Shown here one piece after another: positions 37,597 through 45,904 of a stretch of DNA of 49,645 nt; position 1 is the first letter of the stretch; each line of letters starts with the position of its first letter. The DNA is taken from positions 1-49,645 of the forward strand of contig SEFA01000044.1 of assembly GCA_004210455.1 (NCBI GenBank), read 5' to 3'. The notes below the pieces were generated by a model, which saw only the letters and a program-made list of their open reading frames with translations, made no database searches and was not told the DNA's origin. The DNA is from Rubrivivax sp. Lineage in GTDB: Bacteria > Pseudomonadota > Gammaproteobacteria > Burkholderiales > Burkholderiaceae_C. The position numbers and the translations under genes were made by a program.

Positions 37597-38532
37597 GAAA
37601 GGAATGAGGAATGCGTTTGCAAAGTCGCGGATTTTAGCGGTGCGCGAGGGCCTCTCTTTAGGGGCCTGCCCAGGCCGTGTGGTCCCGAAGGCCCTCAGGC
37701 CCGTGTCGAAAGCGTGTCATGTCCCTGCCACGCGACGTCATCGGGAATGTTCGATCGGGCCATGGACTGCCTCATTTTTGAGCAAGCCACTGGAATACCG
37801 CTCGTGACAAGCACTTGCAAGCGTCATCGGCAGGTGACACACATGCTTGTCCACAGGGGCGGGGGATAGTTCCACCATTCGGCAGGGGCGGCACCGCCAG
37901 GCCCGGGTCGCCCGTTCCGGCGTCATCGGAGGGTTGTCAACCCAAAAATCGAGGATGCGGGGCTTGACTTATCCCCATTCAGCCGCTCCATCGGTCCCGC
38001 ACACCCGGCTGCTGCATCGCAGCTGCTCGTTTTCCCGGCAATCCGCTAAGTCGTTGATTCATATAGCGGGAATTCGCTTGCCCAGAAATGAGGCACGGAA
38101 CCTCGGGGGGCCGTCGATCAAGGGTTTAGAGCAATCCCGGGCAGGTTTCCCACACAGTTATCCACAGTCTCGGTGGATAGCTTTCCGGGGTCTTTGAAAT
38201 CAAGCATTTAGCGTCATTCCTTGAACCGCCGGACGAGGTCGACCACCCCTTCGGCGGGGCGCCGGAGGGTGTCTGGGCCTTTGCGACAGGTCCGCCTGCC
38301 GTTACAAGTCGGGTCGAATCCTCCGGTCGCCGGCTCGCCCGAGCGTGCGAATGCCGTCATGAATGCACCGGGTCGCGTCACGAATCCGACATCCGGGGCG
38401 AGCAGCGTGTCGTCGGACGGAGAAATCATCGGGGCGGCAAGGACAAGGACAGGTGGGCAAGTCGCGGGCCCGATAGAGTCCCTGCTTTCCTCCGATGGGC
38501 GACGTGCCGGCAACGCCGGCGAAAGGTTGGCG
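37597..38532. other. Long gene-free region upstream of minC and the SBF-like transporter
   Basis: 936 bases between two divergent genes with no credible coding frame. The part up to 38220 is visibly less GC-rich and contains four DnaA-box-like 9-mers (listed separately), A/T-rich patches (around 38050-38065 and 38196-38212) and short runs such as CAAAAATC. The part 38221-38532 is GC-rich again and can be read as a long leader of the transporter gene. I saw no tRNA or recognised structured RNA. Confidence 0.6.
37847..38180. promoter_or_regulatory. DnaA-box-like 9-mers
   Basis: TTATCCACA at 38158-38166 is a perfect consensus DnaA box. TTGTCCACA at 37847-37855 and TTATCCCCA at 37969-37977 each differ by one base. 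A reverse-strand CTATCCACC at 38172-38180 differs by two and forms an inverted pair (TATCCAC/GTGGATA, 7 bp) with the perfect box. They lie within 334 bases of gene-free DNA. A replication origin, a DnaA titration site or DnaA-controlled promoters are all possible. Confidence 0.5.
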
Positions 38533-39525
38533 ATGGGTATCCGGTCCTGGCTCCGAAAGGAGTGGTTTCTGCTGGCGCTGGTCGGCGCGGTGGCGCTCGC
38601 CAGCGTATGGCCCGACCTAGGCCGCAGCGGCGGACTCCTCCGGCTGGAGGTCGTCAGCAACTGGGGCGTGGCCCTCGTGTTCTTCCTGACCGGCCTGGGC
38701 CTGTCCGCCGCCGCGCTGCGCGACGGCGCGCTCAAGTGGAAGGTCCATGTGCTGGTGCAGCTCAGCACCTACGCCCTCTTCCCGCTCCTGTGGTGGGGCT
38801 TCAGCGCGCTGTTCGGCCGCTGGCTGCCGCAAGACCTGGCCCTGGGCTTCGCCTACCTCTGCGCGCTGCCGTCGACCATCTCTTCGTCGGTCGCCATGAC
38901 CGTGCTGGCCAAGGGCAACGTGCCGGCGGCGATCTTCAACGCCAGCGTCTCCAGCCTGCTGGGCATCGTGCTGACCCCGCTGCTGGTGGCGCTGATGGCC
39001 GGCACCAGCGGCGCCACCCTGCCCTTCGGCGAAGCGGTCTGGAAGCTGACCCAGCTGCTGCTGCTCCCGCTCGTCGCCGGCCAGTTGCTGCGCCCGCTGC
39101 TGCTGGGCTTTTACATGCGCCACAAGTCGCGCATCACGCTGGTCGACCGCTGGGTCATCATCCTGCTGGTGCTGTCGGCCTTCAGCGACTCGGTGGCCTC
39201 GGGCCTGTGGCGCGACCACGGCGCGGAACTGCTGGTCAAGGCCGCCCTGGGCGCCGCCCTGTTCCTGGCGGTGGTGATCGCGCTGAGCCGACTGGCCTCG
39301 CGCGCGATGGGCCTGCCGGTCGAGGACGAGATCGCCGCCGTGTTCTGCGGCTCCAAGAAGACGCTGGCCTCCGGCGTGCCGATGGCCAAGCTGCTGTTCG
39401 GCGCGCATCCGGCGGTCGGCGTGATCGTCCTGCCGATCATGTTCTATCACCAGCTGCAGCTCATCCTGTGCTCCTGGCTGGCCCAGCGTTACGCGTCGCG
39501 CCCGAGGCCGGCTTCCGGCGCCTAA
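38533..39525 (+). CDS. SBF-like (bile acid:sodium symporter family) transporter
   Basis: Integral membrane protein of 330 residues with about ten helices, of the SBF-like/YfeH branch of the bile acid:sodium symporter superfamily. Motifs are LTGLGLSAAALRDG, LPSTISSSVAMTVLAKGN (helix 4 crossing region) and the second inverted-repeat FCGSKKTLASGVPMAKLLF. AAAGG precedes the ATG at 38533, and the open frame upstream lacks membrane segments. The substrate is an organic anion or unknown. It is followed by metG after 53 bases. Confidence 0.9.
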   Translation: MGIRSWLRKEWFLLALVGAVALASVWPDLGRSGGLLRLEVVSNWGVALVFFLTGLGLSAAALRDGALKWKVHVLVQLSTYALFPLLWWGFSALFGRWLPQDLALGFAYLCALPSTISSSVAMTVLAKGNVPAAIFNASVSSLLGIVLTPLLVALMAGTSGATLPFGEAVWKLTQLLLLPLVAGQLLRPLLLGFYMRHKSRITLVDRWVIILLVLSAFSDSVASGLWRDHGAELLVKAALGAALFLAVVIALSRLASRAMGLPVEDEIAAVFCGSKKTLASGVPMAKLLFGAHPAVGVIVLPIMFYHQLQLILCSWLAQRYASRPRPASGA

Positions 39526-39578
39526 AATGACCGGTTCCCCGGAAATCCCCCGGGGCCCCTGCAGCACTGAAAAGCGCC

Positions 39579-41624
39579 ATGACCCGCAAGCTCTTCGTCA
39601 CCACCGCCCTCCCGTACGCCAATGCGAATTTCCACATCGGCCACATCATGGAGTACACCCAGGCCGACATCTGGGTGCGCTTCCAGCGGATGCAGGGCAG
39701 CGAGGTGCACTTCGTCTGCGCCGACGACGCACACGGCGCGCCGATCATGATCGCGGCCGAGAAGGCGGGGAAGAGCCCGCAGCAGTTCGTGGCCGACATC
39801 GCGTCGGGCCGCAAGCAGTACCTCGACGGCTTCCACATCAGCTTTGACAACTGGCACTCCACCGACGGTGCCGAGAACCACGAACTGTCCAAGGAGATCT
39901 ACCGCTCGCTGCGCGCCAACGAGTTGATCTCGGTGAAGACCATCGAGCAGTTCTTCGATCCGCAGAAGGCGATGTTCCTGCCCGACCGCTTCATCAAGGG
40001 CGAGTGTCCGAAGTGCGGGGCGAAGGACCAGTACGGCGATTCCTGCGAGGTCTGCGGCGCGGTCTACACGCCGACCGAGCTGAAGAACCCGTTCTCGGTG
40101 CTGACCGGCGCGACGCCGGTGATGAAGAGCTCGGAGCACTACTTCTTCAAGCTGTCCGACCCGCGCTGCGTCGAGTTCCTCGAGCAGTGGACGCAGGCGC
40201 CCGGCCGGCTGCAGCCGGAAGTGCTCAACAAGATCAAGGAGTGGTTCACCAAGGACGAGGACGGCAACGGCGGCCTGGGCGACTGGGACATCAGCCGCGA
40301 CGCGCCCTACTTCGGCATCGAGATCCCCGACGCGCCGGGCAAGTATTTCTACGTCTGGCTGGACGCGCCGATCGGCTACCTGGCCTCGCTGAAGAACTAC
40401 TTCGGCAAGACCGGCCGCGACTTCGATGCGTTCATCAAGGACGAGTCCACCGAGCAGGTCCACTTCATCGGCAAGGACATCACCTACTTCCACACGCTGT
40501 TCTGGCCGGCGATGCTGCACTTCAGCGGCCGCAAGACGCCCAACCACGTCTACGTCCACGGCTTCCTCACCGTCAACGGCGGGGAGAAGATGTCCAAGAG
40601 CCGCGGCACCGGCCTGGATCCGCTGAAGTACCTGTCGCTGGGCATGAATCCGGAGTGGCTGCGCTACTACCTGGCCGCCAAGCTGAACAGCAGGGTCGAG
40701 GACGTCGACTTCAACCCCGAGGACTTCGTCGCCCGCGTCAACTCGGACCTGGTCGGCAAGTACATCAACATCGCCAGCCGCGCGGCGGGTTTCCTGTCCA
40801 AGCGCTTCGGCGGCCAGCTGTCGGCCGACGTCGGCGTCGAGGGCCGCGCACTGCTGGACGGCCTGCGCGCTCACAAGGGCACCATCGTCGAGCTGTACGA
40901 GACCCGCGAGTTCGGCAAGGCGCTGCGCGAGATCATGCTGCTGGCCGACCGCGTCAACGAGTACGTGGACCAGAACAAGCCCTGGGACCTCGCCAAGCTC
41001 GAAGGCAAGGACCAGGTCCTGCAGGACGTCTGCACCGTCTGCATCGAGGCCTTCCGCCTGCTGTCGATCTACCTGAAGCCGGTGCTGCCGGCGCTGGTCG
41101 CCAAAGTCGAGTCCTTCCTGCAGGTCGCGCCGATGAGCTTCGTCGACGCCGAGCGCGCACTGGGCGCGCACAAGATCGGCGGCTACGAGCACCTGATGCA
41201 GCGCGTCGACCCGAAGCTGCTGGAAGCGCTGTTCGAACCGCCCGCGCCTCCCAAGGTCGTCCCCGGCGGCGAGGACCTCGCGCCCGAGATCAAGATCGAC
41301 GACTTCGCCAAGGTCGACCTGCGCATCGCCAAGATCGTGAAGGCGGAGTTGGTCGACGGCTCGGACAAGCTGCTGCGCCTGACGCTGGATGTCGGCGAGG
41401 GCCGCCTGCGCAACGTGTTCAGCGGCATCCGCAGCGCCTATCAGCCGGAACAGCTGGAAGGCAAGCTCACGGTGATGGTGGCCAATCTGGCGCCGCGCAA
41501 GATGAAGTTCGGCGTCTCCGAAGGCATGGTGCTGGCCGCCAGCCATGCGGATGAAAAGGCAAACCCGGGAATCTTCGTGCTCGAACCTTTCCCAGGCGCC
41601 CAACCCGGCATGCGTGTTCGATAA
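39579..41624 (+). CDS. metG: Methionyl-tRNA synthetase
   Basis: Class I synthetase of 681 residues charging tRNA(Met). The HIGH motif is H19-I-G-H22, and KMSKS is at residues 337-341 ([10 protein letters not shown]). The zinc knuckle has two CxxC pairs (CPKCG and CEVCG). The anticodon-binding helical domain follows, and the C-terminal OB-fold tRNA-binding domain (about 575-681, [21 protein letters not shown]) mediates dimerisation. The length matches the E. coli-type enzyme. It is followed by three stem-loops and a DUF3460 gene. Confidence 0.98.
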   Translation: MTRKLFVTTALPYANANFHIGHIMEYTQADIWVRFQRMQGSEVHFVCADDAHGAPIMIAAEKAGKSPQQFVADIASGRKQYLDGFHISFDNWHSTDGAENHELSKEIYRSLRANELISVKTIEQFFDPQKAMFLPDRFIKGECPKCGAKDQYGDSCEVCGAVYTPTELKNPFSVLTGATPVMKSSEHYFFKLSDPRCVEFLEQWTQAPGRLQPEVLNKIKEWFTKDEDGNGGLGDWDISRDAPYFGIEIPDAPGKYFYVWLDAPIGYLASLKNYFGKTGRDFDAFIKDESTEQVHFIGKDITYFHTLFWPAMLHFSGRKTPNHVYVHGFLTVNGGEKMSKSRGTGLDPLKYLSLGMNPEWLRYYLAAKLNSRVEDVDFNPEDFVARVNSDLVGKYINIASRAAGFLSKRFGGQLSADVGVEGRALLDGLRAHKGTIVELYETREFGKALREIMLLADRVNEYVDQNKPWDLAKLEGKDQVLQDVCTVCIEAFRLLSIYLKPVLPALVAKVESFLQVAPMSFVDAERALGAHKIGGYEHLMQRVDPKLLEALFEPPAPPKVVPGGEDLAPEIKIDDFAKVDLRIAKIVKAELVDGSDKLLRLTLDVGEGRLRNVFSGIRSAYQPEQLEGKLTVMVANLAPRKMKFGVSEGMVLAASHADEKANPGIFVLEPFPGAQPGMRVR

Positions 41625-41636
41625 GCCCACCCCCTA

Positions 41637-41690
41637 CCGGCTGACGCCGGCCCCCTCAAGGGGGCGAGCCCGCAGGCCCGGCGAAGCCGG
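41637..41690 (+). terminator. Row of three stem-loops after metG
   Basis: The stems are CCGGC/GCCGG (41637-41650, loop TGAC), CCCCCT/AGGGGG (41651-41664) and CCGGC/GCCGG (41678-41690, loop GAA). No T-run follows, so this is a possible factor-dependent terminator or a dispersed palindromic repeat, not a classic intrinsic terminator. Confidence 0.45.
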
Positions 41691-41750
41691 TGCCCCGGAC
41701 TCCGCTTGGTCAATCCCTTAAGATTCACCTCTCATACACGAGACTTCGCC

Positions 41751-41954
41751 ATGCCGCTGTTCTGGAAGAAATACGAGTCCGAAGCCACTCAGTTCATCAA
41801 CGAACTGAAGGCCAAGAAGCCGACGCTGGAAGCCGAGCAACGTGCCGGTCGCGCCCTGCTCTGGGACCGCGAGCAGGACCGCCAGGCGCAGGCCGGCTAT
41901 AACGACGCCCGCGTGTCGCAGCAGGCCTACGTGTACCAGACCAAGTCCGAGTGA
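41751..41954 (+). CDS. DUF3460 family small protein
   Basis: A 67-residue protein starting MPLFWKKYESEATQFINELK, the signature of DUF3460, a short family that I know from Betaproteobacteria near the scpA/panC region. It is hydrophilic and mostly helical, with RAGRALLWDREQD and AYVYQTKSE at the end. Its function is unknown. The ATG at 41751 gives the conserved N-terminus. A TAAGAT -10-like hexamer lies at 41719-41724, without a good -35. scpA starts 50 bases downstream. Confidence 0.88.
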   Translation: MPLFWKKYESEATQFINELKAKKPTLEAEQRAGRALLWDREQDRQAQAGYNDARVSQQAYVYQTKSE

Positions 41955-42004
41955 GCTGACGCCGCCGGCCCTGCCGACCTCGCCGCTCGACTGTCGTTCT
42001 CTGC

Positions 42005-42880
42005 GTGAGCAACGCTGACGACCATCGCGACACCGCCCTGACGCTGCCGGAGCCACCGGCGGATCAGGGCGGCGACGCCTCCACGCCCGATACGGTGGAC
42101 CATGTCGCCGTCGCCCGGCTGTACGGCGAGCCGCTGTTCGCCATGCCGCAGGACCTCTACATCCCGCCGGATGCGCTGGAGGTGTTCCTGGAAGCGTTCC
42201 AGGGGCCGCTGGACCTGCTGCTGTACCTGATCCGCAAGCAGAACTTCAACATCCTCGACATCCCGTTGGCGGAGGTCACGCGGCAATACCTCAGCTACGT
42301 CGACCAGCTGCGCAAGCACAACCTCGAACTGGCCAGCGAGTACCTGCTGATGGCCGCGATGCTGATCGAGATCAAGTCGCGCATGCTGCTGCCGCCCAAG
42401 AAGGTCGAGGGCAGTGACGAGGTGGAGGATCCGCGTGCGGAACTGGTCCGTCGCCTGCTCGAGTACGAGCAGATGAAGCAGGCCGCGATGCGGCTCGACC
42501 AGATGCCGGTGCTGGGACGCGACTTCCTGCGGGCGCAGATCCACATCGAGCAGTCGCTCGCACCGCGGCTGCCGGACGTGCACGTCGACGACCTGCGCGC
42601 GGCCTGGGCGGACCTGATGCGCCGCGCCAAGCTCAATCAGCATCACAAGATCTCGCGCGAGCAGCTGTCGGTGCGCGAGTACATGTCGCACCTCCTGCGC
42701 CGGCTGCAGGGGCAACGCTTCGTGGAGTTCGAGGACCTGTTCGAGCTGGACAAGGGCACCCAGGTGGTCGTCGTGTCCTTCATCGCGATGCTCGAACTGG
42801 CGCGGGAGCGCCTGGTCGAGATCACGCAGGCGGAAGCCTTCGCGCCGATCTACGTGCGGCTGGCTTATTCGCCGACCTGA
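42005..42880 (+). CDS. scpA: Segregation and condensation protein A
   Basis: ScpA kleisin of 291 residues that bridges the SMC heads with ScpB in chromosome condensation. The family core is VFLEAFQGPLDLLLYLIRKQ near residue 60, followed by ILDIPLAEVTRQYLSYV, ASEYLLMAAMLIEIKSRMLLP and a C-terminal winged-helix segment (VVSFIAMLELARERLVEITQ). The start is GTG at 42005. The N-terminal 45 residues are variable and acidic. scpB is not next to it in the window; the downstream gene is a convergent response regulator. Confidence 0.95.
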   Translation: MSNADDHRDTALTLPEPPADQGGDASTPDTVDHVAVARLYGEPLFAMPQDLYIPPDALEVFLEAFQGPLDLLLYLIRKQNFNILDIPLAEVTRQYLSYVDQLRKHNLELASEYLLMAAMLIEIKSRMLLPPKKVEGSDEVEDPRAELVRRLLEYEQMKQAAMRLDQMPVLGRDFLRAQIHIEQSLAPRLPDVHVDDLRAAWADLMRRAKLNQHHKISREQLSVREYMSHLLRRLQGQRFVEFEDLFELDKGTQVVVVSFIAMLELARERLVEITQAEAFAPIYVRLAYSPT

Positions 42881-42917
42881 ACGCCGACCTGGGCCTCGCC
42901 CTGAGCGCCCTTGAGCT

Positions 42918-43676
42918 TCAGCGGAAGGTGGTGAACGCAGCGTTGGGCTGACGCTGGACCATCTGCCCCACGGCCAGCACGGCCTGCGTGCGGGAGCTGA
43001 CGCCCAGCGCCTTCAACACGGCGGCGACGTGGTCCTTGATCGTCTCGACCGATACGCCCAGTTCGCGCGCGATGATCTTGTTCGGCTTGCCCTGCAGCAG
43101 CAGCGCCAGCACATCCGTCTGACGCGGCGTCAGTTGCAGGCTTTCCAGACCTTCCGTGGTCTGATAGCCGGCCTGGCTGGCCAGCGCCTGGACCTGGTTC
43201 AGCTTGGCGTTGTTGCCCGGCGCGGCCTCGGCTGCGACGGCGGCAGCGGCGGTGGCCGGTTCGGGCTCCGCCGGCGCATCCGAGCCCAGCGACATCGGCG
43301 GCACATAGATGCCGCCCGACATCACCAGCTTCAACGCCTGTGCCAGCACGTCGTTGCCAGTCCGCTTCGGAATGAATCCCATCGCGCCCTGGTCGATGGC
43401 GCGGATCACATCGCTGGCACGGTCGGAGGCAGAAATCACCACCACCGGCAGCGATGGGTACTGTGCGCGGAATTCCTCCAGCACGTCGAAGCCGCTGGCA
43501 TCACCCAGATTCAGGTCCAGCAGCACCAGGTCGAAGTCCTGGCGCGACTTCAGCGTGTCGCGCGCCTGAGCCGCGCTGTCGGCGCCCAGCACCTGCACGT
43601 CTTCTCCCAGACCTTGAATCACAGTCTGGAGCGCGGCCAGGATCAGCGGGTGGTCGTCGATCAGCAAAACCCTCAC
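42918..43676 (-). CDS. NarL/FixJ-type response regulator
   Basis: Two-domain response regulator of 252 residues. The receiver domain (1-120) has the acidic pocket D7-D8, phospho-acceptor D54 (LLDLNLGD), a Ser in VVISASD and the conserved Lys in GFIPKR. An Ala-rich linker (about 135-165) is followed by a LuxR-type HTH (LTPRQTDVLALLLQGKPNKIIA and ELGVSVETIKDHVAAVLKALG). It should control transcription when phosphorylated. No kinase is adjacent; the nearest in the window is 30 kb away and unlinked. An AT-rich upstream region may hold its promoter. Confidence 0.93.
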   Translation of the reverse strand: MRVLLIDDHPLILAALQTVIQGLGEDVQVLGADSAAQARDTLKSRQDFDLVLLDLNLGDASGFDVLEEFRAQYPSLPVVVISASDRASDVIRAIDQGAMGFIPKRTGNDVLAQALKLVMSGGIYVPPMSLGSDAPAEPEPATAAAAVAAEAAPGNNAKLNQVQALASQAGYQTTEGLESLQLTPRQTDVLALLLQGKPNKIIARELGVSVETIKDHVAAVLKALGVSSRTQAVLAVGQMVQRQPNAAFTTFR

Positions 43677-43994
43677 GGGCGTCTCTCCTTGGATGGTCGG
43701 ACTGCGACGAGGGGAGCCTCCCCACCGGCCATACCGAATAACTTTCGAACGAAGCCGAGATCATAGGCGGGCACCTCCGGGCAGGCACTCCCCCTTACGG
43801 TGGCATCTCATCCCATAGAAAGTTCTATTGGCGAACCACTATTTTTTTATTCGCACATTTCGGTGTCGTCGTGTGAAGGCTGTCCGTCGAGTGTGTCGAC
43901 AGAAATACGGTGCTTCGGAAATGATGAAAACGACATCGTCGGGCGATTGGCGCCCACGCCGATCCGACGTCTATGCGGCGTCGGCACGCGCCCC
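43677..43994. other. AT-richer gap between MaoC and response regulator genes
   Basis: The 318 bases lie upstream of the response regulator and downstream of the MaoC gene. Within it, 43805-43935 is markedly AT-richer than the surroundings. It holds the inverted repeat ATAGAA-AG-TTCTAT (43815-43828) and a T7 run beginning near 43842. These could be a regulator site plus A/T-tract for the response regulator, or a terminator-like element. No credible coding frame was found. Confidence 0.5.
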
Positions 43995-44447
43995 TCAGCG
44001 GTATTGCCGTGTCAGCGATTCAGCGATGCAGACCGGCTTCCCGCCGGCGTCGCTTTCTACCGTCACCTCCACCATCATCTGCACGCCTCCCTCGACGGGC
44101 TCCAGCCGCTTGAGCACGAAGCGGCCCCGCAGCCGGCTGCCGACCGGCACCGGCGCCGGGAACCGCACCCGGTCCAGGCCGTAGTTGATCCCCATCCGCA
44201 CCTCCGTCACCCGGAAGGCGGTCTCGTAGAAACGCGGCAGCAGGCTGAGCGTCAGGAAGCCGTGCGCGATGGGGGCGCCGAAGGGGCCTCGCGCGGCGCG
44301 CGCCGGGTCGGTGTGAATCCATTGCTGGTCTTCGGTGGCGTCGGCGAAGGCCTGGATCCGCGGCTGGTGCACCGCGATCCAGTCGGACACACCGATCTCC
44401 AGACCGACCCAGCCTCCCAGTTCTTCCAGTCGTTCGAATGTCCGCAT
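43995..44447 (-). CDS. MaoC-like (R)-specific enoyl-CoA hydratase
   Basis: Hotdog-fold hydratase of 150 residues. The catalytic motif is FADATEDQQWIHTDPARAA followed by PIAHGFLTLSLL, giving the Asp and His of the (R)-hydratase active site plus the overhang segment. It hydrates trans-2-enoyl-CoA to (R)-3-hydroxyacyl-CoA, linking beta-oxidation to polyhydroxyalkanoate synthesis or branched acid pathways. It stands alone, divergent from the MotA-like gene. The start at 44447 is ATG, and no strong ribosome-binding site is visible. Confidence 0.9.
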   Translation of the reverse strand: MRTFERLEELGGWVGLEIGVSDWIAVHQPRIQAFADATEDQQWIHTDPARAARGPFGAPIAHGFLTLSLLPRFYETAFRVTEVRMGINYGLDRVRFPAPVPVGSRLRGRFVLKRLEPVEGGVQMMVEVTVESDAGGKPVCIAESLTRQYR

Positions 44448-44632
44448 ATGACGTTTGTTTGCAGTGGCTGCGGCGATAGTGCCGGAAGCCCCTCCGGGCG
44501 CGCTGTCGCATAGACGTCAGGCGACTACTTGTTTATGCCGTGCCTGTTCGTCCTTTGACAAGAAGCAGTCATTCACAGAACAGGTGCCAATTTTCAGAAT
44601 CACGTCGTTTTCGAACTTTTGCGAGCGACGCC

Positions 44633-45862
44633 ATGCCACTTCGACACAAGCTTTCAACTGCCAGCGACTGGATCCAGGCCGGCTGGCCCTTTCTCCTCAC
44701 GGTTGCCGGCGGCGGCCTTTTCTTTGGGCACGCCATCGTGGCGTCCATCGAATCCACCCCGCACCCCGCGCTGGTCTACATCATCTTCGGCGCACTCGTC
44801 GTCGCCCTCCTGAGCGCCTGGCTGGTGCTGTTCCAGCTGCATCGCGACGAGCGGCTCGCGCACCTGTGGGAAAAGCTGTCTGTCGATGAATTCGCCGCCT
44901 CGGAGCCCGCCGTGCCTCGCGGCTCGCCGTTCCGGGATGCCTACGCCCTGCTCGCCCAGCAGGATGCCCGCGCCTCCGAAGACGGCCGCCGGGAGCTGGA
45001 GCGTCGGCTCCACGCCGGCGAGCGCGCTTTTGGCGAGCGCCTGTCCCTCCCCGGCTTCATTGCGGGCGGACTGGTCGGCCTGGGGCTGGTCGGCACCTTC
45101 ATCGGCCTGCTCGGCGCCTTGAACGAGCTGGCGCAACTGTTCTCGGGCATGACCGGGGGCGGCTCCGACCCCGCCGCAATGCTGGGCGGGATGATGGCCA
45201 AGCTGCAAGCGCCGATGAAGAGCATGGGCACGGCATTCATTGCCTCGCTCTACGGCCTGCTGGGTTCGCTGCTGCTCGGCGTCACGCTCGTGGCCGTCCA
45301 GAAGATTCGCCTGCGGGTGACGAACCATGTGCATGACGTCCTGATCGACGCCTTCGACCGCGCCCGTCGCGGAGCGCCGACGCTGCCCCGCCTGCCTCAG
45401 GAGTCCGAGGCCGAGCACGCGCGTTGGCAAGCCGTGCTGCGCGCGATCGAAGGCTTGCAGGACATGCATCACCGACAGCTTGCGGCGGCAATGGCGCCGC
45501 TCGTGCGCGTTGAGTCGGCTCTGGAATGTCTGGTCGGAATCGCGGCGCAGGCGCTCGACCAGACTCCGGCTTGGCTGGATCAGGGAGCGCAACTGCGGGA
45601 ACAGATCGCCCAATTGCGCAGCCTTGAGGAGAGCACCGCGCGCGCCGTGCTGCACGCGCTGCAATCGCAGCAGCAGTCCGCTCATCGCCTGGTCGAACTG
45701 GCGACGCTGACTCACGAGGCGGACCGGACGGCCGCCTCCGAGCGCGATTTGCGCGACGCGGCGCTGCAGCAGTCGCTGCAGGGCTGCCGGGACGCCTTCG
45801 AGGACGTGTCCGGCCGGCTGCGCACGCTCTTGCTGAACACCTCCATCCCGGTCCGCGCCTGA
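44633..45862 (+). CDS. MotA/TolQ/ExbB-type proton channel protein
   Basis: Inner-membrane protein of 409 residues. Four hydrophobic segments lie near residues 17-38, 46-68, 140-166 and 200-225. The last two carry the MotA/ExbB-family motifs GLVGTFIGLLGALN and MKSMGTAFIASLYGLLGSLLLG. About 180 C-terminal residues follow that are Gln/Leu/Ala-rich and helical (cytoplasmic coiled-coil-like). The domain order resembles SiiB/ZorA-like proteins rather than flagellar MotA. The start at 44633 is the first that gives a short N-terminus before helix 1. The large adhesin gene starts 42 bases downstream, so the two are probably co-transcribed. The expected OmpA-type partner is not within the window. It presumably uses proton flux to act on a secretion system. 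Confidence 0.82.
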   Translation: MPLRHKLSTASDWIQAGWPFLLTVAGGGLFFGHAIVASIESTPHPALVYIIFGALVVALLSAWLVLFQLHRDERLAHLWEKLSVDEFAASEPAVPRGSPFRDAYALLAQQDARASEDGRRELERRLHAGERAFGERLSLPGFIAGGLVGLGLVGTFIGLLGALNELAQLFSGMTGGGSDPAAMLGGMMAKLQAPMKSMGTAFIASLYGLLGSLLLGVTLVAVQKIRLRVTNHVHDVLIDAFDRARRGAPTLPRLPQESEAEHARWQAVLRAIEGLQDMHHRQLAAAMAPLVRVESALECLVGIAAQALDQTPAWLDQGAQLREQIAQLRSLEESTARAVLHALQSQQQSAHRLVELATLTHEADRTAASERDLRDAALQQSLQGCRDAFEDVSGRLRTLLLNTSIPVRA

Positions 45863-45904
45863 CGCCGTGGACTGCCCCGCCCTCCGCCTGAACTCCGACG
45901 CCTC

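Noticed and set aside
38300-38330. tRNA T-arm-like sequence GGGTCGAATCC
   Set aside because: The flanking stem does not pair, the loop lacks the TTC start, and there is no acceptor or anticodon arm.
44555-44583. Perfect TTGACA as a -35 for the channel-adhesin transcript
   Set aside because: No acceptable -10 hexamer follows at 16-18 bases (GAACAG and shifted versions). A promoter may exist here but cannot be supported.
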